Part shown: positions 33,761 through 42,800 of the stretch, piece after piece | Position numbering within the stretch: position 1 is the stretch's first letter | Layout of the letters: every line of letters starts with the position of its first letter | Assembly (NCBI GenBank): GCA_947569705.1 | Contig: CANOSP010000006.1 | Span: forward strand, 1-64,000 | From: an uncultured Erysipelotrichaceae bacterium | GTDB taxonomy: Bacteria; Bacillota_I; Bacilli_A; Erysipelotrichales; Erysipelotrichaceae | DNA: 64,000 nt | Direction: 5' to 3' | Translations under genes and position numbers: made by a program | The notes under the pieces: model-generated | Seen by the model: the letters and a program-made list of their open reading frames with translations, nothing else | What the model was told of the DNA's origin: nothing | Database searches by the model: none

Positions 33761-36700
33761 ATGAGTGTTCATCTTCATGTCAGAAGCTGTTATACGCTGT
33801 TGAATTCTACATTAAGAATACCTGATATCGTATCGCTCGCAAAGACGAACGGATATACATCGGTTGCGTTATGCGACAAACAGGTCATGCATGGTGCGGC
33901 TGCTTTTTATCATGAAGCGAAAAAGCAGGGGATACATGCGATTTTCGGTATGGAATGTGACTGTACTCATGAGGATATGTTGTGCAATCTTTTATTGCTG
34001 GCGTGTGATGATATAGGCTATCAAGATCTTTTGGCGTTATCCACTCGTTATAATACCGATCGAACACAGGTCACATTATCGGAATTAAAGGATTATACAA
34101 CTCACTGTATCGTATTGAACGGCGGTGATCATTCAGCCTTAGAGGCAGCGATTGTGAAAGAGGATGAAGCTAAGATTAAATCGCTTCTGACATTATATCG
34201 TGATAACTTTACATCGTTTTATTGTGCGATTGCTTGTAATGATTCCGGCTTGCTGCGAATTAAAAATCTATTGTTAAAAAAATGTGCGCAGGAACTGAAT
34301 ATTTCAACTTGTGCGCTGTCCCGCGTCTATTACGGCAGTAAAGAAGATGAGGAGAGCTATAAAATTCTTTGTGCAATTGATCAGGGGGTCGCTTTACAGG
34401 ATAAAACACTGAATTATGCACCGAGACGCTATTTCAGAAGTCCAAAGGAAATGCAGGATCTTTATGAAGCAGATGATTTACAAATGACTGATGCAATTGC
34501 GAGTCAATGTCAGGTCAGCTTTCAGTTTAATCATGTACATTTACCGCATTTTAAAAACAAGCTGAATATATCCAGTGAGGAATATTTGCGTAAGCTGTGC
34601 TATAAAGGCTTAGCGAAGCGTATGAATTTTAAGAATATTCCTACTGAATATAAGCAACGGCTTGACTATGAACTTCAAGTAATCATATCAATGAACTATG
34701 CCGATTATTTTTTAATCGTTTATGATTTTATTCGTTATGCGCGAACTCAAGGTATCTATGTCGGCCCGGGTCGAGGAAGCGCTGCCGGATCTCTTGTCGC
34801 ATACTGCTTAGGTATTACGCATGTCGATCCGATTCAATATCAACTGCTGTTTGAGCGCTTTTTAAATCCTGAGCGTATTTCTATGCCTGATATTGATACG
34901 GATTTTCCTGATAACCGTCGTAATGAGGTTATCGATTATGTGCGTGATTTATACGGCAAGGACCATGTCGCTCATATTATTACCTTTAACACGCTGGGAG
35001 CGAAGCAGGTGCTGCGTGATATAGGCAAGGTCATGCGCGTTAATCAGCGCGATATTGATATGTTGTGTAAGCAGATTCCGTTTTTTCCGAAAGTGACGTT
35101 ACAATATGCCTATGAACAAAATCCACGCTTTAAACAAATGGTGAATTCTTCCAAACAGCTGCGGCATATTTATGATAAAGCATTAAAGCTGGAAGGACTT
35201 CCCAGACACGCCTCGCTCCATGCCGGCGGAATTGTCTTTTCAGCTGAACCGATTACATCGATTTGTCCGTTGATTGAGGTGGATGAGGGCATGTGTGCGA
35301 CCCAGTTTACAATGGAGTATTTAGAAGAATTGGGTTTAATTAAAATGGATTTTTTAGGGTTGCGCAATTTAACGATCATAGATGAAATTGTGCATATGAT
35401 TAATAAGGACCGCACGGAACCGTTTAATATTATGAAAATCCCTTTGAATGATAAAAAGAGCTATGAACTGTTATGTCAATGTGATACTGTCGGTATATTT
35501 CAGTTGGAATCAGAGGGAATTAAAAACTTGATCAGACAGCTGCAGCCGCGAGAATTTGAGGATATTGTTGCGACGATTGCGCTTTTTCGACCCGGACCGA
35601 TGGAAAATATTCCCGAGTATTTAAAGCGCAAGAAAAATCCGCAATATATCGATTATATCCATCCGAGTCTGAAACCGATTTTGGAACATACCTACGGCAT
35701 TATGATCTATCAGGAACAGATTATGCAGGTTTCACAAAAAATGGCAGGCTTTTCGCTTGCCAAGGCCGATAATCTGCGCAAGGCAATCAGTAAAAAACAT
35801 CGTAATGAAATACGTCAGCTGGAAACTGAATTTATAGAAGGATCTGTGAAACAGGGGTATAAGAAAGAATTGGCAAAGCATGTGTATGAGTTGATTATGA
35901 AGTTTGCGAATTACGGCTTTAATCGCTCTCATTCGGTAGCTTATGCACTTGTTGCTTATCAGCTTGCCTATTTAAAGGCTAATTATCCGTTGTATTTTTT
36001 CTGTTCTTTGTTAAACAGTGTGATCGGTTCGGAAACAAAATCAAGTGAATATATTTTTGAGGCGAAGAAGCGGGGAATTCATGTATCAGTGCCTTCTGTC
36101 AATTCTTCACAAGCTCATTATGTTATCGAAGGAACAAAACTGCGTTTTCCTTTGACAGCGATTAAAAATATCGGATCGGCTGTGTGCAGTTCTATTGTAG
36201 AGGAGCGAAATGCGCACGGAAGCTATAGTGATTATTTTGATTTCATTGCGCGCATGATTACTAAAAAGGTCAATAAAAAAACAGTTGAGACATTGATTCA
36301 TGCCGGTGCCTTGGATTGTTTTAAGATTAATCGTGCATCACTGCTTGCGACAATGGATGATGCATTTCGTTACGGTGATTTGGTAAAGGTGGAAGATGAG
36401 AATCAGATTATGATTAAATTTGATTTAGTCAGTAAGCCGGCTATGAAAACAATGCGTGATCATGCGGCGATTCGTTCGATGAAGGAGCGGGAAGTCATCG
36501 GCTTTTATCTGTCCGAACATCCGATTGCACAGCTTCGCAAGGATGTCGATGCTTCGCTTCAGCCACTGATCAGCTTAAGTGCAAAGCGCGGATATATACG
36601 GTTTTTATGTTATTTAGAGCGTACTCGTGAGCATCGTACCAAAAACGGTGAACTGATGATGTTTGGTGTCGGTGCAGATGACAGCGGTAAAATCGATTTG

Positions 36701-36850
36701 GTGATTTTTCCAAAAAGCTATCAACAGTATCGTGATATTCTGCTGAAAGGGAATTATCTGTTAATCGATGCGATGAAGAAAGAGGAACACTCTTGCATTG
36801 TTAATAAAATTGTTCATATCGCAGCGTATGAGGCAGACAATGAGAAATGA
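33761..36850 (+). CDS. dnaE: DNA polymerase III alpha subunit DnaE
   Basis: A 1029-residue C-family replicative polymerase (Firmicute DnaE, the partner of PolC in lagging-strand synthesis). It has an N-terminal PHP domain, the palm with GPGRGSAAGSLVAYCLGI and catalytic PDIDTDFPD (Asp377, Asp379), the fingers (FRPGPMENIPEYLKRK), a helix-hairpin-helix/tau-binding region (AGALDCFKINRASLL) and a C-terminal OB fold. In the PHP domain the usual LLDGA is LLNST (Asn15) and the usual TDHGN is CDKQV (Lys40), so metal ligands are lost and proofreading by PHP is unlikely. It is transcribed alone from 33731. Confidence 0.97.
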   Translation: MSVHLHVRSCYTLLNSTLRIPDIVSLAKTNGYTSVALCDKQVMHGAAAFYHEAKKQGIHAIFGMECDCTHEDMLCNLLLLACDDIGYQDLLALSTRYNTDRTQVTLSELKDYTTHCIVLNGGDHSALEAAIVKEDEAKIKSLLTLYRDNFTSFYCAIACNDSGLLRIKNLLLKKCAQELNISTCALSRVYYGSKEDEESYKILCAIDQGVALQDKTLNYAPRRYFRSPKEMQDLYEADDLQMTDAIASQCQVSFQFNHVHLPHFKNKLNISSEEYLRKLCYKGLAKRMNFKNIPTEYKQRLDYELQVIISMNYADYFLIVYDFIRYARTQGIYVGPGRGSAAGSLVAYCLGITHVDPIQYQLLFERFLNPERISMPDIDTDFPDNRRNEVIDYVRDLYGKDHVAHIITFNTLGAKQVLRDIGKVMRVNQRDIDMLCKQIPFFPKVTLQYAYEQNPRFKQMVNSSKQLRHIYDKALKLEGLPRHASLHAGGIVFSAEPITSICPLIEVDEGMCATQFTMEYLEELGLIKMDFLGLRNLTIIDEIVHMINKDRTEPFNIMKIPLNDKKSYELLCQCDTVGIFQLESEGIKNLIRQLQPREFEDIVATIALFRPGPMENIPEYLKRKKNPQYIDYIHPSLKPILEHTYGIMIYQEQIMQVSQKMAGFSLAKADNLRKAISKKHRNEIRQLETEFIEGSVKQGYKKELAKHVYELIMKFANYGFNRSHSVAYALVAYQLAYLKANYPLYFFCSLLNSVIGSETKSSEYIFEAKKRGIHVSVPSVNSSQAHYVIEGTKLRFPLTAIKNIGSAVCSSIVEERNAHGSYSDYFDFIARMITKKVNKKTVETLIHAGALDCFKINRASLLATMDDAFRYGDLVKVEDENQIMIKFDLVSKPAMKTMRDHAAIRSMKEREVIGFYLSEHPIAQLRKDVDASLQPLISLSAKRGYIRFLCYLERTREHRTKNGELMMFGVGADDSGKIDLVIFPKSYQQYRDILLKGNYLLIDAMKKEEHSCIVNKIVHIAAYEADNEK

Positions 36851-36885
36851 TATTATATTACAGCCATGCAAAATGAAAAAAAGAG

Positions 36886-36914
36886 TTGTAATTAAGATGG
36901 ATTTATGGTAATAT
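36886..36914 (+). promoter_or_regulatory. rplU operon promoter
   Basis: TTGTAA (36886-36891) is 17 bases from TAATAT (36909-36914), placing the start at about 36921 at the front of the L21 leader. Confidence 0.6.
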
Positions 36915-36920
36915 ACTACG

Positions 36921-37020
36921 TGTTGTATGTCCTTTCGGACTTACAACCGCACATAATACGGGCAGTAAGTATGAGTGATCATCTCCGTATGTGGCGAGTC
37001 TTAAGCAAAAGAAGGAGGTG
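36921..37020 (+). ncRNA. Ribosomal protein L21 leader
   Basis: The leader begins with a hairpin GTTGTATGTCC-TTTC-GGACTTACAAC (36922-36947), followed by a variable stem and the rplU ribosome site. The position directly before rplU and the 5' hairpin match the L21 leader class known in Firmicutes, which regulates rplU-rpmA expression, probably by binding L21. The family call is from layout and hairpin only. Confidence 0.7.
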
Positions 37021-37026
37021 CGACAA

Positions 37027-37338
37027 ATGTACGCAATTATTGAAACAGGCGGAAAACAGATCCGTGTTGAAGAAGGTGCAACCATTTTCGTTGAGAAACT
37101 GAATGCACAGGAAGGCGAAGAAGTTGTGTTTGACAAAGTTGTTGTTTATGCAAACAGAACGACTCGTGTAGGTACACCTTATGTAAAGGGTGTTAAGGTT
37201 AATGCCAAGGTTGAAAAACAGGGTAAAGGTAAAAAAATCACTATTTTCAAATACAAGGCTAAAAAAGGCAGCAGCCGTCGTAAACAAGGTCATCGTCAGC
37301 CATATACAAAACTGACTGTTACTTCTATCGAGGCTTAG
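37027..37338 (+). CDS. rplU: 50S ribosomal protein L21
   Basis: A 103-residue L21 with [40 protein letters not shown] and the C-terminal [19 protein letters not shown] 37027 is nine bases after AGGAGG; an in-frame upstream start inside the leader is rejected. It is followed by prp and rpmA as in B. subtilis. Confidence 0.98.
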   Translation: MYAIIETGGKQIRVEEGATIFVEKLNAQEGEEVVFDKVVVYANRTTRVGTPYVKGVKVNAKVEKQGKGKKITIFKYKAKKGSSRRKQGHRQPYTKLTVTSIEA

Positions 37339-37344
37339 TCAGAT

Positions 37345-37659
37345 ATGATCAGGATTGACATTGAGCGCAAGCAGAAAATGATATTAAGAATTACAATATC
37401 AGGTCATGCGAATGCAGATGTCAAAGGCAAGGATTTGGTTTGTGCCGGAGTATCCTGTATCGCAATCGGTGCGTTAAATGCGCTGAGTGAACAATGTCCA
37501 AACTGTGATTTACGCATGAAGGAAGGCTTCATCGTAATTACAAACAACCTGTTAAGTGATCACGATGCACAAGTGATGCTGGAAATGCTTCGTGTGCAGT
37601 TGGTGACGATGCAGGAGTCTTATAAAAACTATATTCAAGTAACAGATCAGGAGGTGTGA
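37345..37659 (+). CDS. prp: Ribosomal-processing cysteine protease Prp
   Basis: A 104-residue YsxB/Prp protease. The catalytic dyad is His21 in [14 protein letters not shown] and Cys33 in [10 protein letters not shown]. Prp removes the N-terminal extension of L27, and the next gene encodes exactly such an extended L27. It sits between rplU and rpmA, its standard position in Firmicutes. The ribosome site is weak, so it is probably coupled to rplU. Confidence 0.95.
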   Translation: MIRIDIERKQKMILRITISGHANADVKGKDLVCAGVSCIAIGALNALSEQCPNCDLRMKEGFIVITNNLLSDHDAQVMLEMLRVQLVTMQESYKNYIQVTDQEV

Positions 37660-37661
37660 TT

Positions 37662-37946
37662 ATGAAATTTGTATTAGATATTCAGTTATTCGCTTCTAAA
37701 AAGGGAGTAGGTTCTACAAAAAACGGTCGTGATTCTCATTCCAAGCGTTTGGGAGCAAAACTTGCAGATGGGCAGCAATGTCATGCCGGCAGTATCATTT
37801 ATCGTCAGCGTGGGACTAAGATTCATCCGGGTACGAATGTAAAGCGTGGCGGTGATGATACCTTATTCGCAACCGTAAACGGTGTTGTGAAATATGAGCG
37901 TATGGGTAAGGACCGTAAAAAGGTTTCCGTTTATCCGGTAGTGTAA
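37662..37946 (+). CDS. rpmA: 50S ribosomal protein L27 with cleavable N-terminal extension
   Basis: A 94-residue L27. The N-terminus [20 protein letters not shown] carries the Prp motif (LDIQLF followed by ASKKG), so the mature protein should start at Ala11 after cleavage by the neighbouring Prp. The core [17 protein letters not shown] and [16 protein letters not shown] is standard. ATG 37662 follows AGGAGGTG. Confidence 0.98.
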   Translation: MKFVLDIQLFASKKGVGSTKNGRDSHSKRLGAKLADGQQCHAGSIIYRQRGTKIHPGTNVKRGGDDTLFATVNGVVKYERMGKDRKKVSVYPVV

Positions 37947-37948
37947 TA

Positions 37949-37978
37949 AAAATCCCCGTATCCGGGGATTTTATTTTT
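37949..37978 (+). terminator. Terminator after rpmA
   Basis: AAAATCCCCG (37949-37958) pairs with CGGGGATTTT (37963-37972) and is followed by ATTTTT. It is GC-rich and strong. Confidence 0.92.
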
Positions 37979-37996
37979 GGAAGTGAGGTGCCAAGC

Positions 37997-39283
37997 ATGT
38001 TTATAGATCGTGTAAAGCTGCATATTAAGGCAGGAAAGGGCGGAGACGGCATTGTCGCATTTCGCCATGAGAAATACGTCGCATACGGCGGACCCAGCGG
38101 CGGAGACGGCGGACGCGGCGGTAATGTGATTTTTGAAGCTGATTCACATAAGTCTACTCTGTTGGATCTGCGTTTTCAGCGGAAGCTGAAGGCGGAAGAC
38201 GGAGGCAAAGGAAAAACAAAGAAGATGCACGGAGCGGACGGGGATGACTTTATTGTCAAGGTACCGATCGGTACTTTGGTAAAGGACAGCGAAACCGGTG
38301 CGATTTTGGCGGATTTAACTAAGAATCATCAACAGGAGATTATTGCGAAAGGCGGTAAAGGCGGTCGCGGCAATTGGCATTTTCGCACAAGTAAAAATAC
38401 AGCACCGCAATACAGTGAATTAGGTGAACCGGGAGTAGAACGTGATATTGATGTGGAATTAAAGCTGTTGGCAGATGTAGGTTTAGTAGGCTTTCCGTCA
38501 GTCGGTAAATCCACACTGTTATCAGTTGTAAGTAAAGCGAAGCCGGAAATTGCCGATTATCATTTTACGACAATTACACCTAATTTAGGTGTTGTTCAGG
38601 TACCTGACGGACGCAGCTTTGTAATGGCAGATCTGCCCGGATTAATTGCCGGTGCGGCTCAGGGAAAAGGATTAGGACACCAATTTCTGCGCCATATCGA
38701 GCGATGCCGTGTCATTATCCATGTGATTGATATGGGAGCGAATGACGGTCGTGATCCGTTAGAAGATTATCGCACGATCAATGAAGAATTAAAACAGTAC
38801 GAATATCGTTTGTTAGAGCGCCCGCAGATTGTGATTGCGAATAAAATGGATTTAGATGACGCCGCAGAAAATTTAAACAGATTCCGCAGGGAATTTCCGA
38901 ATGTTGAAGTATTTGAAGCGACAACAATCATTGCGGAAGGCTTGGAACCGATCCTATATCGAGCCGCCGATTTGCTTGAGGTAACGGAACAATTTCCGCT
39001 GTATCAGGAAACAGATCAAGAGAGTGAAGGAGTATTGTATCAATTCAAGCCTGAGGAGGCACCGTTTACAATTCAAAAGCTTGCCGAGCATGAATGGGAA
39101 GTCAGCGGTCCTGTCATTGAACGCAATTTCTCCGCATCTAAGCTAACAAATGATGAAGATATCATGCGTTTTGCCCGCAGAATGCGCAAGTTGAACGTGG
39201 ATCAGTCACTTCGAGATGCAGGCTGTGTCAACGGTGATACCGTAGTGATCTGTAATGTAGAATTTGTATTTGAAGATGAATAG
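37997..39283 (+). CDS. obg: GTPase Obg/CgtA
   Basis: A 428-residue ribosome-associated GTPase needed for 50S assembly. It has the Gly-rich Obg fold (residues 1-158: AGKGGDGIVAFRHEKYV, GGRGGNVIFEAD), a G domain with GFPSVGKSTLLS (G1), DLPGLIAGAAQGKGLGHQFL (G3) and NKMD (G4), and a C-terminal OCT domain. ATG 37997 follows GTGAGGTG. It directly follows rpmA, spo0B being absent here. Confidence 0.98.
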   Translation: MFIDRVKLHIKAGKGGDGIVAFRHEKYVAYGGPSGGDGGRGGNVIFEADSHKSTLLDLRFQRKLKAEDGGKGKTKKMHGADGDDFIVKVPIGTLVKDSETGAILADLTKNHQQEIIAKGGKGGRGNWHFRTSKNTAPQYSELGEPGVERDIDVELKLLADVGLVGFPSVGKSTLLSVVSKAKPEIADYHFTTITPNLGVVQVPDGRSFVMADLPGLIAGAAQGKGLGHQFLRHIERCRVIIHVIDMGANDGRDPLEDYRTINEELKQYEYRLLERPQIVIANKMDLDDAAENLNRFRREFPNVEVFEATTIIAEGLEPILYRAADLLEVTEQFPLYQETDQESEGVLYQFKPEEAPFTIQKLAEHEWEVSGPVIERNFSASKLTNDEDIMRFARRMRKLNVDQSLRDAGCVNGDTVVICNVEFVFEDE

Positions 39284-39361
39284 TTATGATTCACAGGGGC
39301 ATCTGTTTTAGTTGGTCAAACAATCCAATCCCAATATATAAGTTTCGTACAGTAAATACAA

Positions 39362-39405
39362 AAAAGAGTGATTTCTGAATTAAATTTCTATTAAATCACT
39401 CTTTT
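39362..39405 (+). terminator. Terminator after obg
   Basis: AAAAGAGTGATTT (39362-39374) pairs perfectly over 13 bp with AAATCACTCTTTT (39393-39405), followed by ATTTA. Confidence 0.8.
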
Positions 39406-39573
39406 ATTTATAAAAATAATGAAATATTTCTGAAAGACTTTTTCACTGTTTTGTAATGGAAAAACATGGCAGGTTACAATGAAATCGTATTTTTAATAAA
39501 TTTTACTTATACATAAACCAAAAAGTACAAATATATTATTTAAAAATGCAAATACAGGTCTTTTTCAATTCTG

Positions 39574-39579
39574 TATAAT
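39574..39579 (+). promoter_or_regulatory. -10 box for the surface glycosidase gene
   Basis: TATAAT at 39574-39579 with a weak -35 (AATACA, 39551-39556). The start at about 39586 gives an unusually long untranslated leader of about 280 bases before the 39869 gene. A cre site begins right at the predicted start. Confidence 0.5.
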
Positions 39580-39585
39580 ATGTAA

Positions 39586-39599
39586 TGTAAACGCTCACA
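39586..39599. promoter_or_regulatory. CcpA-type cre site 1
   Basis: TGTAAACGCTCACA matches the cre consensus TGNAANCGNWNNCA at every position. It begins about 6 bases past the -10 box, where bound CcpA would block transcription. Confidence 0.65.
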
Positions 39600-39614
39600 G
39601 TATGCCATTAGTGT

Positions 39615-39630
39615 ATGAAAACGTATACAT
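39615..39630. promoter_or_regulatory. CcpA-type cre site 2
   Basis: ATGAAAACGTATACAT matches the longer cre consensus WTGNAARCGNWWWCAW at every position. It lies 30 bases after site 1, about three helical turns, on the same face of the DNA. Confidence 0.7.
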
Positions 39631-39680
39631 TTATGAAAGGAATAAAATTGAAGTAAATTATTAGTTTTTAACATAAAAAA

Positions 39681-39711
39681 AGACAGTTATTTCTCATTTG
39701 AAATACTGTCT
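39681..39711. terminator. Hairpin in the long leader of the surface glycosidase gene
   Basis: AGACAGTTATTTC (39681-39693) pairs with GAAATACTGTCT (39700-39711) with one bulged T. The A-run lies on its left, so as a terminator it would act on the minus strand, yet no minus-strand gene is seen. On the plus strand it is a leader hairpin of unknown role. Confidence 0.5.
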
Positions 39712-39868
39712 GTAAAGGTATACATTTTGAGATATAGCAACATGTTTATAGAAAGGAGAACCGTTATGACATGAAGGATGATCGCTTTTAACAGAGAACA
39801 CAGAATTGCATAATTATGTTGAAAAATATCGTTAGATATTTCAGAAAAAACAGGAAAGGAAAGGGCAT

Positions 39869-42800
39869 ATGAGAAATAAACTGAAAAAACTGTGTTTATC
39901 TTTATTCGCTGCTGCATTGACACTTACCTCATTGGTTACAAGCGGAATTACTATTGCAGCAAGCGGCACCGAAGATATAATATCAATTAATGCAAAACTT
40001 GATGCAGGTGGTGAAAATGAGAATAATAAATTTTATTACTACCCCAGTACAAAATGGAAAGCCGGTGTAGCGGCAAACGAGTATTTTACAACTGTAGATA
40101 CCTCTCAGCCGGCTAATAATGATGTATATTATACGATTAAATTCGAGGGAACAGGAATTGAAGTGTTTGGCTTTAAAGCACCTTCTCATGCCATCATAGA
40201 ATTTTCTATTGACGGTGGAGATGTTAAAACAGTGGATACTTATGCTGCGAGCAGACCGGCGTCCGCTTTAAAACTAGTTGAGTATAAGAACTTGGAGAAT
40301 AAAGAGCATACATTGAAATGTAAAGCAACCGGCTCAAAGAACGCCAATGCCAGCGGTGCTAATATCCAAGTAACCAGAGCAGATATTTTTAAACCAAAAG
40401 CAACAGCTTCTAATGTAACATTTAAAAACAGAAGTGCTGAACTTTTTGTAGGTCAAGAATATCAGATCGAATATGATACTGAACCTGTGGGGGCAGCTTT
40501 GCCTGAAGATTTTGTATTTGCGACAGAGGATGAGTCAATTTTGACTGTAGATGAGACAGGTAAGGTAACCGCACACGGAAGCGGTACTGCTATGGTAAGC
40601 GGAGACTGCCAAAGTCTCGGCATTTATAACAGTATGACAATTACCGTAAAGGAAAAAGATAAATTACATGTTACTGTTGTAGATTCTAATGATCAGTTCC
40701 AACAAAAAGCTTATGATTCTTTACTGGAAGTAAATGAAACAGCGGATTCTTTATGGAGTTGGAAAAATGATAAGGCGATTTCGGAAATTGCGATTCTGAG
40801 CGGTTCAGAAGACTTAAATAATGTGAGAGTCGAAATCGGTCAATTTGAAAATGAAAAAGGTACGATTCTTGATTCTGATGCAATTCAAGCTACCTTTATT
40901 ACAGAAGCGTTAGGCTTTATCGGTAATGCAGGTTGGTATTCCATTAATCCAAATGCGGTTATGCCGACAGGCCCTAAAGAATACTATTTTGATATTATTG
41001 ATACAAGTGAGCCTTTGGCACAATTAGGTAAAGACAGAGTTCAGCTGGTTTGGCTTGATTTTAACGCCGGTAAAGATACACAGCCGGGAACTTATACTGG
41101 ACAGATTACTGTTACGGCTGACGGATTGACAGAGGATAAGACAATCGATTATACGTTTGAGGTTATTGATCTTACCTTTGATGATACTGAAGATTACACA
41201 TTCAGACCTAATTATTGGACATATCCTTTCAGTTCTGCAGAGTATTATGAGGTTGAACCGTTCTCTCCGGAACATATCGATATTTTGAGAACGCACTTAT
41301 TACAATATAAAGAATATGGCGGTGTAACCTTAACTGCTTCGTTGGTTGAAGAAGCATGGGGCGGACAGACATACGGTAAAATCGATCCTGCAAACGGTGA
41401 TGATATTCGTTGCCCTTCATTAATTAAATGGACGAAAAAGGCAGATGGTACATGGTCATTTGATTATGATTACTTCGATAAATTTGTGGAAGTGGCTGAA
41501 TCAATCGGTATCGGCGATGATATTGTTTTATACAGTATGATTCCATGGAACGATAGAATCATTTATTATGATGAAGCTTCAGGCACAGTGAAAAAAGATA
41601 CTGTCAGCATTTCCAATAAAACCAATTATGCTTCTTATTGGAGACCTTTCTTAATTGACTTCACAGCACATCTTGATGCAAAGGATTGGTTTGATAAGGT
41701 TTCCATCGGCTTTGATGAAAGAGCGATGATGAAAAATGTTTTTGATCTTATTGATGAAGTGAAGAATAAAGACGGTAAGTCATTCAAGAAAAAAGGCGCG
41801 TATAACCATATTTTCAATGGTGATGGTGTACCGCCCAGAATGGAAGATCTTTCTTATAACTTAAATTTATTAAGAAACAATATTGCGGACTTCAAACCGT
41901 TCTTGGCAGATCGTAAAGAAAAAGGTTTAAGCACTACTTTCTATACCGGAACAGATGTATTCCCGAATTCATTCTTACGTTCTCTGCCGGCAGAGAGTTA
42001 CTGGACAATGATGTTCTCAGGTTCTTTAGGTGTAGACGGATTCTTAGATTGGGCTTATGATGCTTGGGTAGAAGATCCGTTAGTAGATACAACGCATTAT
42101 TCCTTCCAGCCGGGCGATTGTTTCATGGTGTATCCATCACCGAAGGATGCTGAAAAAAAGGTGACAAAAGCTTCCATCAGAAGTGAAAAATATGGTGAAG
42201 GAATCCGCGATATTAATAAATTATATCGCATGCAGGAAGCATATCCTGAATTAGCTCAAGATATTGAACAATTATTCTCGACTGTAAAATCTAATTATGC
42301 TTTTGACTTGGTGAACAATCAGCCGGGATGGGCATATGCCGGCGGAAAACCTGCTCGCTGGATTACCGAAGCAGGCAGACAGCAAATATTAGTAGACGTT
42401 TCCGACTTCAAAGATCAGCTTTATACAATAAGCAAGAAATATGAAGAATTGTCGGCACCTGATGAAGTATTAGTAGACAGCATTGAATTCGCAGATGATG
42501 AAATTATTTTAGAAAAAGATGAAAGCAAAGAGATTGAAGTAACAATCAATCCGGAAGATGCGACTAATAAAGAATTAGTTTGGGAAAGCGGTGACACAGA
42601 TATTGTTGAAGTAGTAAACGGTACTGTTACAGCGAAAAAATCAGGTTCAACAATCATTACTGTTACAAGCGCAGATAATAACGCAACTGCACAAATCAAT
42701 GTAACAGTGAAAGCTGACTTCACTGCATTAAATAAAGCGATTAAAGATGCTGCTAACATCGATTCTTCAAAATATACAGATGAGAGTCTGGAGAATTTGA

